The notes beneath the pieces were generated by a model. That model ran no database searches. It worked only from the letters and a program-made list of their open reading frames with translations, and was not told the DNA's origin. DNA of 64,000 bases from Candidatus Caldarchaeum subterraneum (GTDB lineage Archaea; Thermoproteota; Nitrososphaeria_A; Caldarchaeales; Caldarchaeaceae), in contig BA000048.1 of assembly GCA_000270325.1 (NCBI GenBank), positions 256,080 through 320,079 on the forward strand, read 5' to 3'. Below, one piece after another: positions 34,967 to 44,190 of the stretch (its first letter is position 1; each line of letters begins with the position of its first letter). The translations under genes and the position numbers were made by a program.

Positions 34967-36054
34967 ATGGATTCTGCGGGGGTTACATCGTTGAGCGAGC
35001 GGCTTTTTGAGGATAGGCTGGAGAGGTTTGTTTCGCGGCTTAGAAGCTCACCCGTGGAATCGGTTATTCTCTCAAAGAAATCCAACATCATGTATTTTAC
35101 GGGTTCAGAGAACGGTGTGTTGCTGATAACCGCGGACGGCACAATCAGTGTCTTCTCAAACACGCCAGTAAACACCCCCTCGCTGGCAGGGTGAACATAG
35201 TCGAGAAACTCGGCCGCAGAGAAATCTACCCAACCGTCTTCGAGTACATAGGCGATAGGAGGATGGCGGTTGGCTATGACACCATGCCCGCCGAAACGTA
35301 TCAGTCAATCATCAAAAACTATCCATCCCTCTCGCTCACCTGCGTCAAAGACCTCGTCTATGAACAGCGGCAGAGCAAATCCGATTACGAGATAGAGCTT
35401 ATCCGCAAAGCCTCGTCAATCGTCTCCTTCGCCATGGAAATCGTCAGAGAAGTTATCGCGGGCGGAACCACTGCATCGGATATTAGAAGAGCTTTGGCTG
35501 ACAACATTTACCGCCTAGAAGCCGACCTCCCCTACAGCCCCCACATATCCATAGGGGAGGACACCTTCCTCAACACAGACAGCCCCCCTAGCCGTGGAAT
35601 AAGGGAAGGCGAAATCGTCAAAATAACATTCGCCGCATCAGTCCAAGGATACATATCACAAATCTCACGCACCTACTTCTACAAAAAATCGCAGGAAAAA
35701 ATCAAGAAAACCTATCAACAGCTCATCCGTCTAAAAGAGTACATCACCTCGCTTCTCTCGGTGTGGTCTTCAGCGGTCTCGGTGTATGATAGGGCTAGAG
35801 CTTTTGCGATGGAGATTGGGCTCGACCCCACATCTCTAACATTGTTCGGACGAGGAGTGGGCCTCGAGGCTGAGGAGCATCCCTTCATCGACGCGGCGAG
35901 CACAGACATCATACGCGAGGGGTCTGTCATCAGCGTAGGCCCCGACCTTCTTCTCCCGGGGAGGTACGGGTTATCGGTTTCAGACATATACCTTGTAACC
36001 TCTAGAGGTGTGGAGAAGTTAACGGATGCGGAGGTCGAGATGGAGGTTGGCTAG
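34967..36054 (+). CDS. M24 peptidase-fold protein lacking metal ligands, frame broken
   Basis: The first frame (ATG 34967, or TTG 34991/34940) gives a creatinase-type N-terminal domain, SNIMYFTGSENGVLL, and stops at 35194. The second (35191-36054) continues NIVEKLGRREIYPTVFEYI and a complete pita-bread domain. One extra C in the C5 run at 35174-35178 joins them into about 362 residues. The stop and GTG overlap (GTGA), so two coupled genes are also possible. None of the five M24 metal ligands is recognisable: the two Asp positions read IVKITFAA and YISQISRT, the His region GRGVGLEAEEHP, and the Glu regions ISVGPD and GLSVSDI. Probably a non-catalytic homologue. Confidence 0.75.
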
Positions 36055-36833
36055 AGTCCGAACCTGCGTTCCCTGCTCTGATAAGTGCGTATCGCTCTGA
36101 GAAGGTCGATGTACCTGAAGTCTGGCAGGTTCACGTCTTGGAAGACGAACTCGCTGTAAGCCGATTGCCACAGCAGAAAGTTGCTTATCCGCGTTTCACC
36201 CGACGTTCTTATGATAAGGTCTGGCTCCGGGTTGGGTACACCGTTCGTGTAGAGATGTTTCTCGAAAGTTTTCTCATCGATTTGCTCCGGTGACAGCTGG
36301 CCCGTCTTCACCTGCTCCGCTATCTGTCTGACTGCTTCAAGTATCTCCAGCCTGCCGCCGTATGCTATTGCGAGGTTAAGGAACCGGTTGTCATGCCGTT
36401 CTGTCGCATGCTCAAGCTTCTCAAGCGCCTCCACAACATTTGGCGGTAGCATGTCTTTTCTGCCGATGACCTTGACCTTGACACGGTGCTTGTATATCTT
36501 CGGGTCTCTGAGAAGCGAGTAAGCCTTCTCCTCTATCAGCCTGAATATCTCCTCAACCTCGTGCATGGGACGGCGCAGGTTCTCTGTGGAGAGGATGTAG
36601 AGGGTTACTGTTTTTATGCCCAGCTCCAGCAGCCAGTCAAGAATCTCCTCAACCCTGTCCGCTCCTGCCGCATGACCTTTCCACGGAGGCCATCCACGCA
36701 CCCTCGCCCACCTCCTGTTACCGTCGAGAATAAGCCCCACATGGCTAGGCATCTGCCCCGAAGAAACATTCCTCAACAACCATCTCTCATATAGCCAGTA
36801 AACACCCATCAGCTGGAGAAGTTTTCTCAACAA
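36051..36833 (-). CDS. uppS: Undecaprenyl-type cis-prenyltransferase
   Basis: Extends farnesyl or geranylgeranyl diphosphate with isopentenyl units to make the long polyprenol glycan carrier. About 260 residues from TTG 36833, just after the DUF373 stop. Catalytic Asp in GLILDGNRRWARVRG near residue 35, LSTENLRRP, and the C-terminal RTSGETRISNFLLWQSAYSE. A longer start inside the DUF373 gene is open but unlikely. Convergent 4-nt overlap with the M24-like gene. Fits the glycan island by supplying its lipid carrier. Confidence 0.9.
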   Translation of the reverse strand: MLRKLLQLMGVYWLYERWLLRNVSSGQMPSHVGLILDGNRRWARVRGWPPWKGHAAGADRVEEILDWLLELGIKTVTLYILSTENLRRPMHEVEEIFRLIEEKAYSLLRDPKIYKHRVKVKVIGRKDMLPPNVVEALEKLEHATERHDNRFLNLAIAYGGRLEILEAVRQIAEQVKTGQLSPEQIDEKTFEKHLYTNGVPNPEPDLIIRTSGETRISNFLLWQSAYSEFVFQDVNLPDFRYIDLLRAIRTYQSRERRFGL

Positions 36834-36840
36834 ACCCGTG

Positions 36841-38025
36841 TCACTGTTTCTTGGCCGCTCCTTTTCTGAACTGTTTTCCGTAGATTGAGCGGAGGACACG
36901 CGTCATCGCAAATGTTACTCCCAGCGTAACCACACCCATCACAGCCGTGAGAATAAACAGGAAAGTTGAGCTCTCGGTTATCGTCGTCGGCTGCGGTTGC
37001 TGTAGAAGCACCCCCGCCCGTTTGAGCAGAGCCCATAGCCATATTGCCAAAACACCCGCGTGAATAGTTCTCCAGAACCCATAGTATCTTATGATGTAGT
37101 AGTAAATCATGTTGGAGAGAACCACGAGTATCGCGCTAATCGCTATAAAGTCGATGCTTTGGCTTATGAAAACCCCGGAGAGCCGGAGAGCAGTGGGCAG
37201 CAGTATCGTCGGGTCGAGGAGCTGTTCACCCGACAAGTTGAGGGAGACGTAGGTTGTGTACGTGGATGACAGGCCGAGGTACAGCCCGATGAGCAATGAA
37301 GCGCCCGCGCCGAGGTAGGCGAAGGCCCGTATCTGCCCGATGGCAGGCATCTGAGATATTTTGTAGAACCCTGTGAAAAGGCGTGATAAATGAATGTCAA
37401 TCCTGAAACCCCAGAGAAACAGTAGTAGGCCTAGGAAGAGCAGTAGGATGGATGGTTGTGCGAGTCCGAAGATGTTTAGGAGAGCGGAGAGCGCTATGAA
37501 GCCACCCGGTATGCCTATGATGAACTTGGCGTACCGCGGGTCCGTTATGCCGAGCCGCAGATACTTGCCTAGAATGAGCCACGACTGCTCAACCGTCTGG
37601 CTCTGTTTGACGGTGACTCGTTGAACAGAGGCGATGGCGACTTGGGAGGAGATTATCGGAGTCACTATCGCGTCAGTCTCGCCGTCGCTCACGAAGATGC
37701 AGCGCTGTGCCGGAAACTTTTCCAGCACTTCACGCAGCTGGTTGAAGATGTTCATGTCAGCCTCCATTCCTTCTTTACGGGAGCCCGTCAGAGTGGCCAC
37801 CTCAACCTCCTCACCAGTTTTGCTCTGGGTCAGCTGGTCATAGAGTTTGACGGCGTAGAAGAGTGCGTTGGCGTCGGGGTCCTCGGGGTCCGCCAAAGCA
37901 AGCCGCACAGCCGCATCTAGATTAGCGTCCCGACCAACAACAGGGCCACTTACCCCGGCCTTCACCCCGAGGTCATCATCCCTGTCAACAACTATGATAA
38001 GCAGCCTGTCACCGTCCTCAGCCAT
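36841..38025 (-). CDS. DUF373 family membrane protein
   Basis: 394 residues. N-terminal soluble domain LLIIVVDRDDDLGVKAGV, DANALFYAVKLYDQL and FVSDGETDAIVTPI, the DUF373 pattern, followed by about seven membrane segments from residue 165 on. Archaeal family of unknown function. Overlapping transcription with UppS (8 nt gap) suggests a role linked to polyprenyl or membrane lipids, but this is inference. Confidence 0.88.
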   Translation of the reverse strand: MAEDGDRLLIIVVDRDDDLGVKAGVSGPVVGRDANLDAAVRLALADPEDPDANALFYAVKLYDQLTQSKTGEEVEVATLTGSRKEGMEADMNIFNQLREVLEKFPAQRCIFVSDGETDAIVTPIISSQVAIASVQRVTVKQSQTVEQSWLILGKYLRLGITDPRYAKFIIGIPGGFIALSALLNIFGLAQPSILLLFLGLLLFLWGFRIDIHLSRLFTGFYKISQMPAIGQIRAFAYLGAGASLLIGLYLGLSSTYTTYVSLNLSGEQLLDPTILLPTALRLSGVFISQSIDFIAISAILVVLSNMIYYYIIRYYGFWRTIHAGVLAIWLWALLKRAGVLLQQPQPTTITESSTFLFILTAVMGVVTLGVTFAMTRVLRSIYGKQFRKGAAKKQ

Positions 38026-38271
38026 TCCCCAACATTCTCTCCCGCAACAATGATTTAAAGGCTCTCAAGTCCTCTGCCCACCCCTCACATCAAATACAAA
38101 CAGAATATCCCGTCTCAAGTCAAAATTTCACCTCAATGCATCTCTCCTTAACAAACAGCTTCAAACCACTGGACAACCTAGGCCCTGCAAAAATGTATGC
38201 AATCACCCTTCTCAGCAAGGTTTCTTCGAGGCTCCGTAAACTTGCCAAGAGAACTCATAGCGAGGTGTGAA

Positions 38272-38682
38272 TTACTTTATTTTCCTCCCGAATAACCACA
38301 GTGTGCCACCGCTCATTAAAAACGCCGGTAGGTGTTTAAGTTCAAAACCCTCTTCAGCGAGGTGGTAGAGGAGCTCCAGAACACTGAGGAAAGGTTAAGC
38401 CCTGTATATGGATTAGCCGTAAAAGGCCTGTTACCACTAATGTGGGCAATATAACTCGGCGGAATCGCTCGAGATGCTCAGACGCAGAACCCATCACAGA
38501 TAACGTCAAAGTTTCCTGAGCAGCAGGAACAGGATGAAGATACTCCATACTGCACCACCTATCCAAAGGCTGAAGGTGAGGAGGTGAAACGGCCACAGCA
38601 CCCGAGCCGAAGGCTGTGTTGGAAATGTCAAACGGGCGTCAAGAAGCGCAGTCAACACAATGCTCAAAGCCAGCAGAACCAA
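38272..38682 (-). pseudogene. Decayed or mis-sequenced small membrane protein gene
   Basis: Three adjacent frames look coding on the minus strand. TTG 38682 to 38506 gives LVLLALSIVLTALLDARLTF and LLTFSLWIGGAVWSIFILFL (58 residues, two membrane spans). The next frame gives ERFRRVILPTLVVTGLLRLI. A third ends LELLYHLAEEGFELKHLPAF before TAA at 38272. One extra T near 38507-38511 joins the first two; a second one-base change near 38420 is needed for the third. The LWIGG and RFRR-x-TG pattern resembles CopD-type membrane domains, weakly. Confidence 0.45.
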
Positions 38683-38748
38683 GTTTAGTCTAAGATGGCA
38701 TCCCTACTCGATGAGCTCGACAAAATCATACAAAATATGTTGCATAGC

Positions 38749-39138
38749 TTAATTCTTCCCCTCTCTAAGCTTTATTTCCACGTCCATGTTCTCAGAAAGA
38801 GCTCTGCTCAGGAGCGATGATGGGATGGCGCTGTCTCTAGTGATAACCCTGATACCTTCAGTAAGTATCTTCACTCGCTGCTTTGGCGATGTCTGCTCTA
38901 TGGGTATGAGGTCCACCGGTGTCCCGAGCAGGTCTTCCAAAACGTTTGCAACCTCAATCAACTTCCGCAAACTCAGTTCTGGACGGGCATACACAGCTAT
39001 ATCAATGTCCCGCACCAACCTCCGCCTTACCGCGGAACCGAATATAACTGCAAACCTAATCTCCGGCATCCTTTCGAAGAAAGCTCTCACCTTATCCACC
39101 ACTTCGTGCAGTAGAACCTCATGGTATATTATGCTCAA
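38749..39138 (-). CDS. MntA-type nucleotidyltransferase antitoxin
   Basis: 129 residues. Signature FAVIFGSAVRRRLVRDIDIAVY near residue 30 with GS and D-x-D; the short form is typical of MntA antitoxins, which in studied cases AMPylate the HepT toxin. TTG start overlapping the HepT stop by 4 nt. Confidence 0.85.
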   Translation of the reverse strand: MSIIYHEVLLHEVVDKVRAFFERMPEIRFAVIFGSAVRRRLVRDIDIAVYARPELSLRKLIEVANVLEDLLGTPVDLIPIEQTSPKQRVKILTEGIRVITRDSAIPSSLLSRALSENMDVEIKLREGKN

Positions 39139-39545
39139 CGAGTGAAAGCCTCCTCAACCGCATATAAGAATTCCTCTACACATTTAAAGTCATCCAAAAT
39201 CTCCCGGTAAACCCTCTCGTCATCCACCGTCCAGTAGCGATGTATCAGCAGATTCCTGAATCCCACCAAGGCCTGAAGATCCTTGACGCATGAAAGAGTT
39301 AGTCTTTCGGCCACACATTTAATTGCCTCCCTATACGAGGTGGGAGTCTTGCCGTATGCCTCCATGCAAAGATGCGTGCATAGAGACACGAGAGATTCCA
39401 CCAAAGCAATCAAATTGTATCTCATCGAATATCTCTGGTCCACATCTAGCTCCGAGAATGGTCTGGAAGTTAGCCTCCGTAGCTCGTTGACCGATAGTCT
39501 AACATCCGAAATCCTAGCCCTCACCAAAGCAGGGTCAACAGGCAT
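39135..39545 (-). CDS. HepT-type HEPN RNase toxin (DUF86)
   Basis: 136 residues, all helical, with the catalytic R-x4-H-x-Y motif in RNLLIHRYW near residue 97, and YNLIALVESLVSLCTHLCMEAYG earlier, as in DUF86. Together with the downstream MntA gene it forms a HepT/MntA toxin-antitoxin pair. ATG 39545. Confidence 0.87.
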   Translation of the reverse strand: MPVDPALVRARISDVRLSVNELRRLTSRPFSELDVDQRYSMRYNLIALVESLVSLCTHLCMEAYGKTPTSYREAIKCVAERLTLSCVKDLQALVGFRNLLIHRYWTVDDERVYREILDDFKCVEEFLYAVEEAFTR

Positions 39546-39631
39546 ACGTAAACAGCCTACATCTATGTAGGCGGGTTAATAATCCTTCCTTCAAGGATGC
39601 GCCACGATATTCGGTTCAACCTAATTCGGCG

Positions 39632-39985
39632 ATGGGTGAAGAAAAATTCCTCACCATATGTTGCAGCCGGTCAGCGTACCACAGGTTACAAAAGTGTGGA
39701 AACGTCATAAAGGCACTTGCCAGCGATTCGATGCCAATTATCGTCAACGCCACCTTCATCATAGGCAAGTTCACCGCAACAACAACCGCCAAAATGGAGC
39801 TAGAAGACACCATAACCCTAATCACCGAGCTCGGAATACCAATAGAGATAATACAGCCCACAGACCAATCATACAAAGGCATACAACAGCTCCTCGAAGA
39901 AGCACAGCAGAAAGAAAAACAGCTAGAAGCCCACACCCTGAAAGAAGTCGAAAAAACACTCAAAAGAATAAAAACAACAAGTTAA
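39632..39985 (+). CDS. Uncharacterised small protein
   Basis: 117 residues; no family recognised. N-terminal half is alpha/beta-like (FLTICCSRSAYHRLQKCGNV, IIVNATFIIGKFTATTT), the C-terminal half a charged helix (LEEAQQKEKQLEAH, KTLKRIKTTS). Lies convergent to S19 and divergent from HepT. Three cysteines cluster in the first 25 residues. Coding is supported by length and composition only. Confidence 0.55.
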   Translation: MGEEKFLTICCSRSAYHRLQKCGNVIKALASDSMPIIVNATFIIGKFTATTTAKMELEDTITLITELGIPIEIIQPTDQSYKGIQQLLEEAQQKEKQLEAHTLKEVEKTLKRIKTTS

Positions 39986-40019
39986 ACAGACAAAACGCCA
40001 AAAAACGGGAGAACGGTCG

Positions 40020-40439
40020 TCACTTTAACGGGACATACATGCTGCTTCGTGTTGCTCCTATGCCTGCTCTTCCGTGGATTACTCTTTTGTTGGTGATGGC
40101 GTATTCGCCGAGTCGGTGTCCTATCATTTCTGGTGTTATTTCGACGGGTGTGAATTCTTTGCCGTTGTGGACGTGTATGGTGAGGCCGACCATTTCGGGG
40201 AGTATGAACATGTCGCGGCAGTGTGTTTTGATGGGTTTTTCGAGTTTTTGTCCTGATTCGAGTAGTTTTTTGGCTTTGCGGATTTTGAGGAGAAGCCTTG
40301 ATTGCGCAGGGGTTAGGCCTCGTTTGTAGAGGCTGCGCCTCGCTCTGCTGGGGAGAAGCTTGATTACAGCGTCCATGCTCATCGTCTTCAGCTGGTCGAC
40401 GGTGTATCCACGGTAGGTCAGCTCCCTAACCATTTCCAT
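40020..40439 (-). CDS. rpsS: 30S ribosomal protein S19
   Basis: 139 residues from ATG 40439: [52 protein letters not shown] and the C-terminal [20 protein letters not shown]. Usually sits between L2 and L22, but here is separated from L2 by a divergent gene and is not followed by L22. A TATA-like element (minus-strand TTATATGT, 40496-40503) gives it its own promoter with a short leader. An upstream in-frame start at 40523 precedes this element. Confidence 0.93.
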   Translation of the reverse strand: MEMVRELTYRGYTVDQLKTMSMDAVIKLLPSRARRSLYKRGLTPAQSRLLLKIRKAKKLLESGQKLEKPIKTHCRDMFILPEMVGLTIHVHNGKEFTPVEITPEMIGHRLGEYAITNKRVIHGRAGIGATRSSMYVPLK

Positions 40440-40495
40440 AACAGCTCTGAAACGGCTTCTAATAAAGACACCCCTTCCCCATCTACTCACGTGAA

Positions 40496-40503
40496 CATAT
40501 AAC
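40496..40503 (-). promoter_or_regulatory. TATA-like box of S19
   Basis: The minus strand reads GTTATATG about 60 nt before the S19 ATG; it implies transcription start near 40473 and an S19 promoter independent of the L3-L2 operon. Confidence 0.4.
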
Positions 40504-40531
40504 ACGCCTATTGAATGGGACATATTGTTAG

Positions 40532-40819
40532 TTGCTAAGTGTCGTCGGTACTTTTGTTCTTGTGGGCGATAAAGAGGTTTTGAAGATAGAAATATCCCGA
40601 CACATTGCGGAAAAGTTTAGGCGATGGGTTGCCGAGAGGTATGGAATGAAGAGGGGGGCGCTCTCCAGGGCTGTTGAGGATTTGATTGCCAAAACCATTG
40701 GCGAAAATGGACATGGAGGCGTCGAGGCTATAGTTTGTGTCGGGCTGCTCTCGGGTTACATCTGGCGAGGAGAAGACTTGTGCGAAGCCTTGCCTGCTAA
40801 GCATGTCTCTATCCTTTAG
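40532..40819 (+). CDS. Putative ribbon-helix-helix type DNA-binding protein
   Basis: Up to 95 residues from TTG 40532; GTG 40562 or TTG 40580 are shorter options. The core [40 protein letters not shown] has the beta-strand, helix, helix pattern of RHH regulators. The final 40 residues are not recognisable. It lies on the plus strand between L2 and S19, splitting the expected ribosomal operon. No toxin partner is next to it. Confidence 0.6.
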   Translation: MLSVVGTFVLVGDKEVLKIEISRHIAEKFRRWVAERYGMKRGALSRAVEDLIAKTIGENGHGGVEAIVCVGLLSGYIWRGEDLCEALPAKHVSIL

Positions 40820-40846
40820 CTGGAAACTGCGTTGAAGTAGTGTTTG

Positions 40847-41572
40847 TTAGGTGGATTTTTTCTTGCGGCCTGTTCTTCTTGCTGCGATGAGCCCGACTTT
40901 CCTGCCTGGCGGTGTGGTGCGTTTGACGGTTTCGGGGCGTCCGATGCGTTTGTGGCTGCCTCCTCCGAATGGGTGGACAGCGGGAACCATCGCGACACCT
41001 CGTGACTTGGGCCAGTATCTGTGTCGTGCTCTCATCAGGTAGTATTTTGCGCCCGCTTTGAGGAAGGGTTTCTCGCCTCTGCCGCCGCCCGCCACAACGC
41101 CCATGACCGCGAAAGCCTTTGCAGAGACTTCCACATCTTTCTTTGACGGGAGCTTGAGAACGGTGCGGTCGCCCAGCTGTGCTGCGACCAAGGCGTAGGC
41201 TCCAGATGATCGTACAAGCTTTCCTCCGTCTCCGGGTATTCGTTCAACTGTTGAGACCACTCCTCCCTCGGGTACTTTGCCGACGGGGAGTATGTTTCCT
41301 GGAGCTGGTTTAGCGTCTTCTCCTATCTCTATGACTTGGCCCACATACATTCCTTCTACTGCTGGAACATAGAACTCTGCGCCGTCGTGTCTCAGCACTG
41401 CCACGGGTGCTCCGCGGCCAGGGTCGTGGACGATGTCGCTGACAACAGCTGTGATGAGGTTTTTTCCGCTGAAGAGCTGTGACGGATACCCCACCATGTA
41501 TCGCCTATGCTTTGATGCTATGAAGCGAGGCGAGCCCCTGCCGATTCTTTGAGCTCTAATGTTCCTACCCAT
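40847..41572 (-). CDS. rplB: 50S ribosomal protein L2
   Basis: 241 residues: MGRNIRAQRIGRGSPRFIAS, central GKVPEGGVVSTVERIPGDGG, catalytic-centre loop MVPAVHPFGGGSHKRIGRPE and basic C-terminus RTGRKKKST. Follows L23 by 11 nt in the L3-L4-L23-L2 operon. The His in HPFGGG is the conserved peptidyl-transferase-region residue. Confidence 0.96.
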   Translation of the reverse strand: MGRNIRAQRIGRGSPRFIASKHRRYMVGYPSQLFSGKNLITAVVSDIVHDPGRGAPVAVLRHDGAEFYVPAVEGMYVGQVIEIGEDAKPAPGNILPVGKVPEGGVVSTVERIPGDGGKLVRSSGAYALVAAQLGDRTVLKLPSKKDVEVSAKAFAVMGVVAGGGRGEKPFLKAGAKYYLMRARHRYWPKSRGVAMVPAVHPFGGGSHKRIGRPETVKRTTPPGRKVGLIAARRTGRKKKST

Positions 41573-41583
41573 TATTGCATCAC

Positions 41584-41844
41584 CTAGAAGATTCCGAGCT
41601 TGACCGCCAGCTCTGAGGCCTTGTACTCTGGCTTGAGTTTGACGAATGCTTTTTTCTCTCCGCGGCTTGTTATCAACGTGTTCACCTTATCTACTTTGAC
41701 GTTGTAGAGCTGTTCAACGGCGTTTTTTATCGTGTGCTTGTCTGCTTTAAGGTCCACGATGAAGACCAGCTTGTTCTCTGACTCGATGAGGGACACCGTG
41801 TCCTGGGTTATGTAAATCCGTTTCACGACATCCTGCGGGTTCAT
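41584..41844 (-). CDS. rplW: 50S ribosomal protein L23
   Basis: 86 residues: [60 protein letters not shown]. Archaeal L23 lies at the exit tunnel and docks SRP. Overlaps the L4 stop by 4 nt. Confidence 0.95.
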   Translation of the reverse strand: MNPQDVVKRIYITQDTVSLIESENKLVFIVDLKADKHTIKNAVEQLYNVKVDKVNTLITSRGEKKAFVKLKPEYKASELAVKLGIF

Positions 41845-42659
41845 TTCAGCCTCTCCTCCAGCGCTTTAAGCGCTGACTTTGTGAATAAGGTGAGTCTGCC
41901 GGGTTTGGCTCCGGGTGCTAGGTGCAGGACGCTGAGGTCTTTGGCGGTGACGACTTCGACGCCGGGTATGTTTGACGCGGCTTTTCCAACTCCACGGTCC
42001 GCCGCGACAACTATCAAGGGCCCTTTCCTCCGCTTGTATCTTCTACCCCTCATTTTGCCTTTTCCTGCTCTTACTTTTTTCACGCCGCATCTCTTCAACT
42101 CATCGCCGAGGCCGAGCTTGATGAGAACTCGCCTGACCTCAGCGGTTTTTGAAAGAGCCTCGAGACCATCGTCCACTATAATCGGAAGAAGGGTTTGCTC
42201 AGTTATTCTGTGTCCCCTTGTCTTGACGTGTTGAGGTGATGCTGTGAATGCAAGCGCTGCGAGTAAAGCGTTCCGCAGCTCCTTTTTGTTGATTTGTTTG
42301 TGTATCTTTTTCTCTGGTGTTGGCGGATGTGTTGGTCGTCCGCCCACGGCCGATGGAACCATGCCGCCCGCGCCATACTTGGGTGTGCCTCTACCCTTGA
42401 TACGTGAGATGCGGGCAATTCCGAAACCAGGTCCCCACGACTCTATCGAGTGCTTGTGTCCCGACATTTTTGACGCACCTTTCGGCTGGAGGCTGTGGGT
42501 CGCTAGATGGATGTAGGCCCGTGAGACAAGGTCTTCGCGGAGAGGTGCTGAGAATATGCTTGGAAGCGTTATGGTTTCCGCGGCTTCTCCCTCGAGGTTG
42601 TAGACGTTGACCGTCAACTGCTGAGGCCTTTGAAGAAGAAGAGAAGCTGTGAAATTCAT
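41841..42659 (-). CDS. rplD: 50S ribosomal protein L4
   Basis: 272 residues: [58 protein letters not shown] and [20 protein letters not shown]. Archaeal/eukaryotic-type L4 (L4e/L1e). Three nt after L3. Confidence 0.95.
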   Translation of the reverse strand: MNFTASLLLQRPQQLTVNVYNLEGEAAETITLPSIFSAPLREDLVSRAYIHLATHSLQPKGASKMSGHKHSIESWGPGFGIARISRIKGRGTPKYGAGGMVPSAVGGRPTHPPTPEKKIHKQINKKELRNALLAALAFTASPQHVKTRGHRITEQTLLPIIVDDGLEALSKTAEVRRVLIKLGLGDELKRCGVKKVRAGKGKMRGRRYKRRKGPLIVVAADRGVGKAASNIPGVEVVTAKDLSVLHLAPGAKPGRLTLFTKSALKALEERLK

Positions 42660-42662
42660 TCA

Positions 42663-43625
42663 CTACACCTCCAGTAACGTGATTTCAGGAGCCTCCATGT
42701 GCTTGGGAGGCCTGGCTGGTGCGCGGAGAACAAGCGGCCTCAGAGGAGTTCCCGCAACCGAACCCTCTAAGACAAGGTAATCGGATTTGACGAGCCCGAA
42801 CCTGTGCCACCCCGACTTCGGGTTAATCGACGCAGGGTCATCCCCTATCCTGAGGATGCGTTTGTTAAACTCTGTCCGCCGGTGGTAACCCATCTGCCCC
42901 GACCTCGGCACAGTATACATGACGTAGTGCGGGTTCCAGGGCCCTATAGCGGCCACGCCCCGTCTAGTTTTACGGGATTTTCGCTGCAGAATCGATACAC
43001 CGTATCTCTTGACAACCCCTTGGAAGCCCTTGCCCTTGGTCACGGCTATGACGTCAACAAACTGGCCCTCTTTGAAGACATCCGTGACGCGGAGGTCTTT
43101 TCCAACCAGCTGCTTCGCCTTCTCAAGAGCCTCAGCAGGTTTTCCGCCTATCTTTATCTCAGCTATTCTCGGAGCCTTGCCCGCTCCCACCAGCCTTGGC
43201 TGCGTAGCCACCACAATCCTCACCTCATCCACATCATCCTCGAGCTGGCCGATTTCCTCGGCCGATGGCATGGGCCTGAACGTCGGGTTTCTCCTCTTCA
43301 CATCCTCCGGCACCTCCTTGCTCCAGTATTTGCCGATGTTGACTAGTTCTCCGTCCACGTTGCGGTAGAGGGAGATGCCTATGACTTTCAGGGGTGGAGC
43401 AGCGACAACCGTGCATGCTTTGGCGACCTCACTTCCCTGCGTCGGTGAGTTGGGTGTGTTGTCGATGTAGTGCACCATGGTCATGCCAACTTTGTAGCCT
43501 ATGAAGCCGAGAACACCCTCTCCATCGGGCCAGTGCTTCACACGGGGAAGAATACTCGCCGCTCGACCTCGTGGAAGATAAGCCAGAGAACCGTGCCTCG
43601 GCCGCGAATACTTCCTTCTGCCCAA
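42663..43625 (-). CDS. rplC: 50S ribosomal protein L3
   Basis: 320 residues: GRRKYSRPRHGSLAYLPRGR, FIGYKVGMTMVHYIDN, GKGFQGVVKRYGV and PRSGQMGYHRRTEFNKRIL. TTG start. First gene of L3-L4-L23-L2; divergent from the hypothetical gene at 43708. Confidence 0.95.
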   Translation of the reverse strand: MGRRKYSRPRHGSLAYLPRGRAASILPRVKHWPDGEGVLGFIGYKVGMTMVHYIDNTPNSPTQGSEVAKACTVVAAPPLKVIGISLYRNVDGELVNIGKYWSKEVPEDVKRRNPTFRPMPSAEEIGQLEDDVDEVRIVVATQPRLVGAGKAPRIAEIKIGGKPAEALEKAKQLVGKDLRVTDVFKEGQFVDVIAVTKGKGFQGVVKRYGVSILQRKSRKTRRGVAAIGPWNPHYVMYTVPRSGQMGYHRRTEFNKRILRIGDDPASINPKSGWHRFGLVKSDYLVLEGSVAGTPLRPLVLRAPARPPKHMEAPEITLLEV

Positions 43626-43707
43626 TTTCCACTACCTGCGTTGACCTCATGCATGCATGATAAAAACCTTAACAGGGTTTACAAGACTTATTTGCCGCCC
43701 AAACAGC

Positions 43708-44190
43708 ATGAAAACCATGAAGGATGAAGTGACAGACGAGATAATCAGTTTAATAACCGCGGAGAATGTCGTGGGGCTGGCTACGCATCGGCACTATCCA
43801 CGCGAGAGAATAATCTACTCGAGGTTCGGTAGATGCGGTTTCGCGATTGATGTGGTTAAGATGGTTGACGGGGTGAGGAAAACCTTCTCGGTTCTCGTCG
43901 AGGCCTATGTCGACACCTCGTCGGACAAGGTTGAGGATTTCTTCAAGCTGCCGGGTAAAATTCTCTACACCTTATCGTCGCCGTCGGATGGTGGAAGGGT
44001 TTTGAAGAGACGAGAGGCGGCTTACAGGGATGGTGAAGACCTTTTCAGCAGGGTGGAACGTGTTAGAAGGAGCTTCTACAGCGTCTACAGCAGGTTGAAG
44101 GAAAAGGAGAAGGAAGCTGTGACCAGAATCGGTGAAGAGATTTTCCACGCAGTTGGGTTGACGGCCGACGAGCTTCACCTCGGCGTCTAG
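43708..44190 (+). CDS. Uncharacterised protein
   Basis: 160 residues from ATG 43708 (ATG 43717 possible); ACTTATTTG about 24 nt upstream may be the TATA box. Frame is open further upstream but would overlap the L3 promoter. Visible blocks: ISLITAENVVGLATHRHYPR, GRCGFAIDVVKMVDGVRKTF, and a charged helical C-terminus RVERVRRSFYSVYSRLKEKE. No family recognised. Convergent with the small zinc protein, 4-nt overlap. Confidence 0.65.
   Translation: MKTMKDEVTDEIISLITAENVVGLATHRHYPRERIIYSRFGRCGFAIDVVKMVDGVRKTFSVLVEAYVDTSSDKVEDFFKLPGKILYTLSSPSDGGRVLKRREAAYRDGEDLFSRVERVRRSFYSVYSRLKEKEKEAVTRIGEEIFHAVGLTADELHLGV

Noticed and set aside
38332..38454. 40-codon plus-strand frame beginning VFKFKTLFSEVVEEL
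   Set aside because: Too short to judge, opposite to a better membrane-protein remnant, and no ribosome site or TATA box.
41881..42234. Open frame antisense to L4
   Set aside because: L4 is certain and this frame has shadow-type composition.
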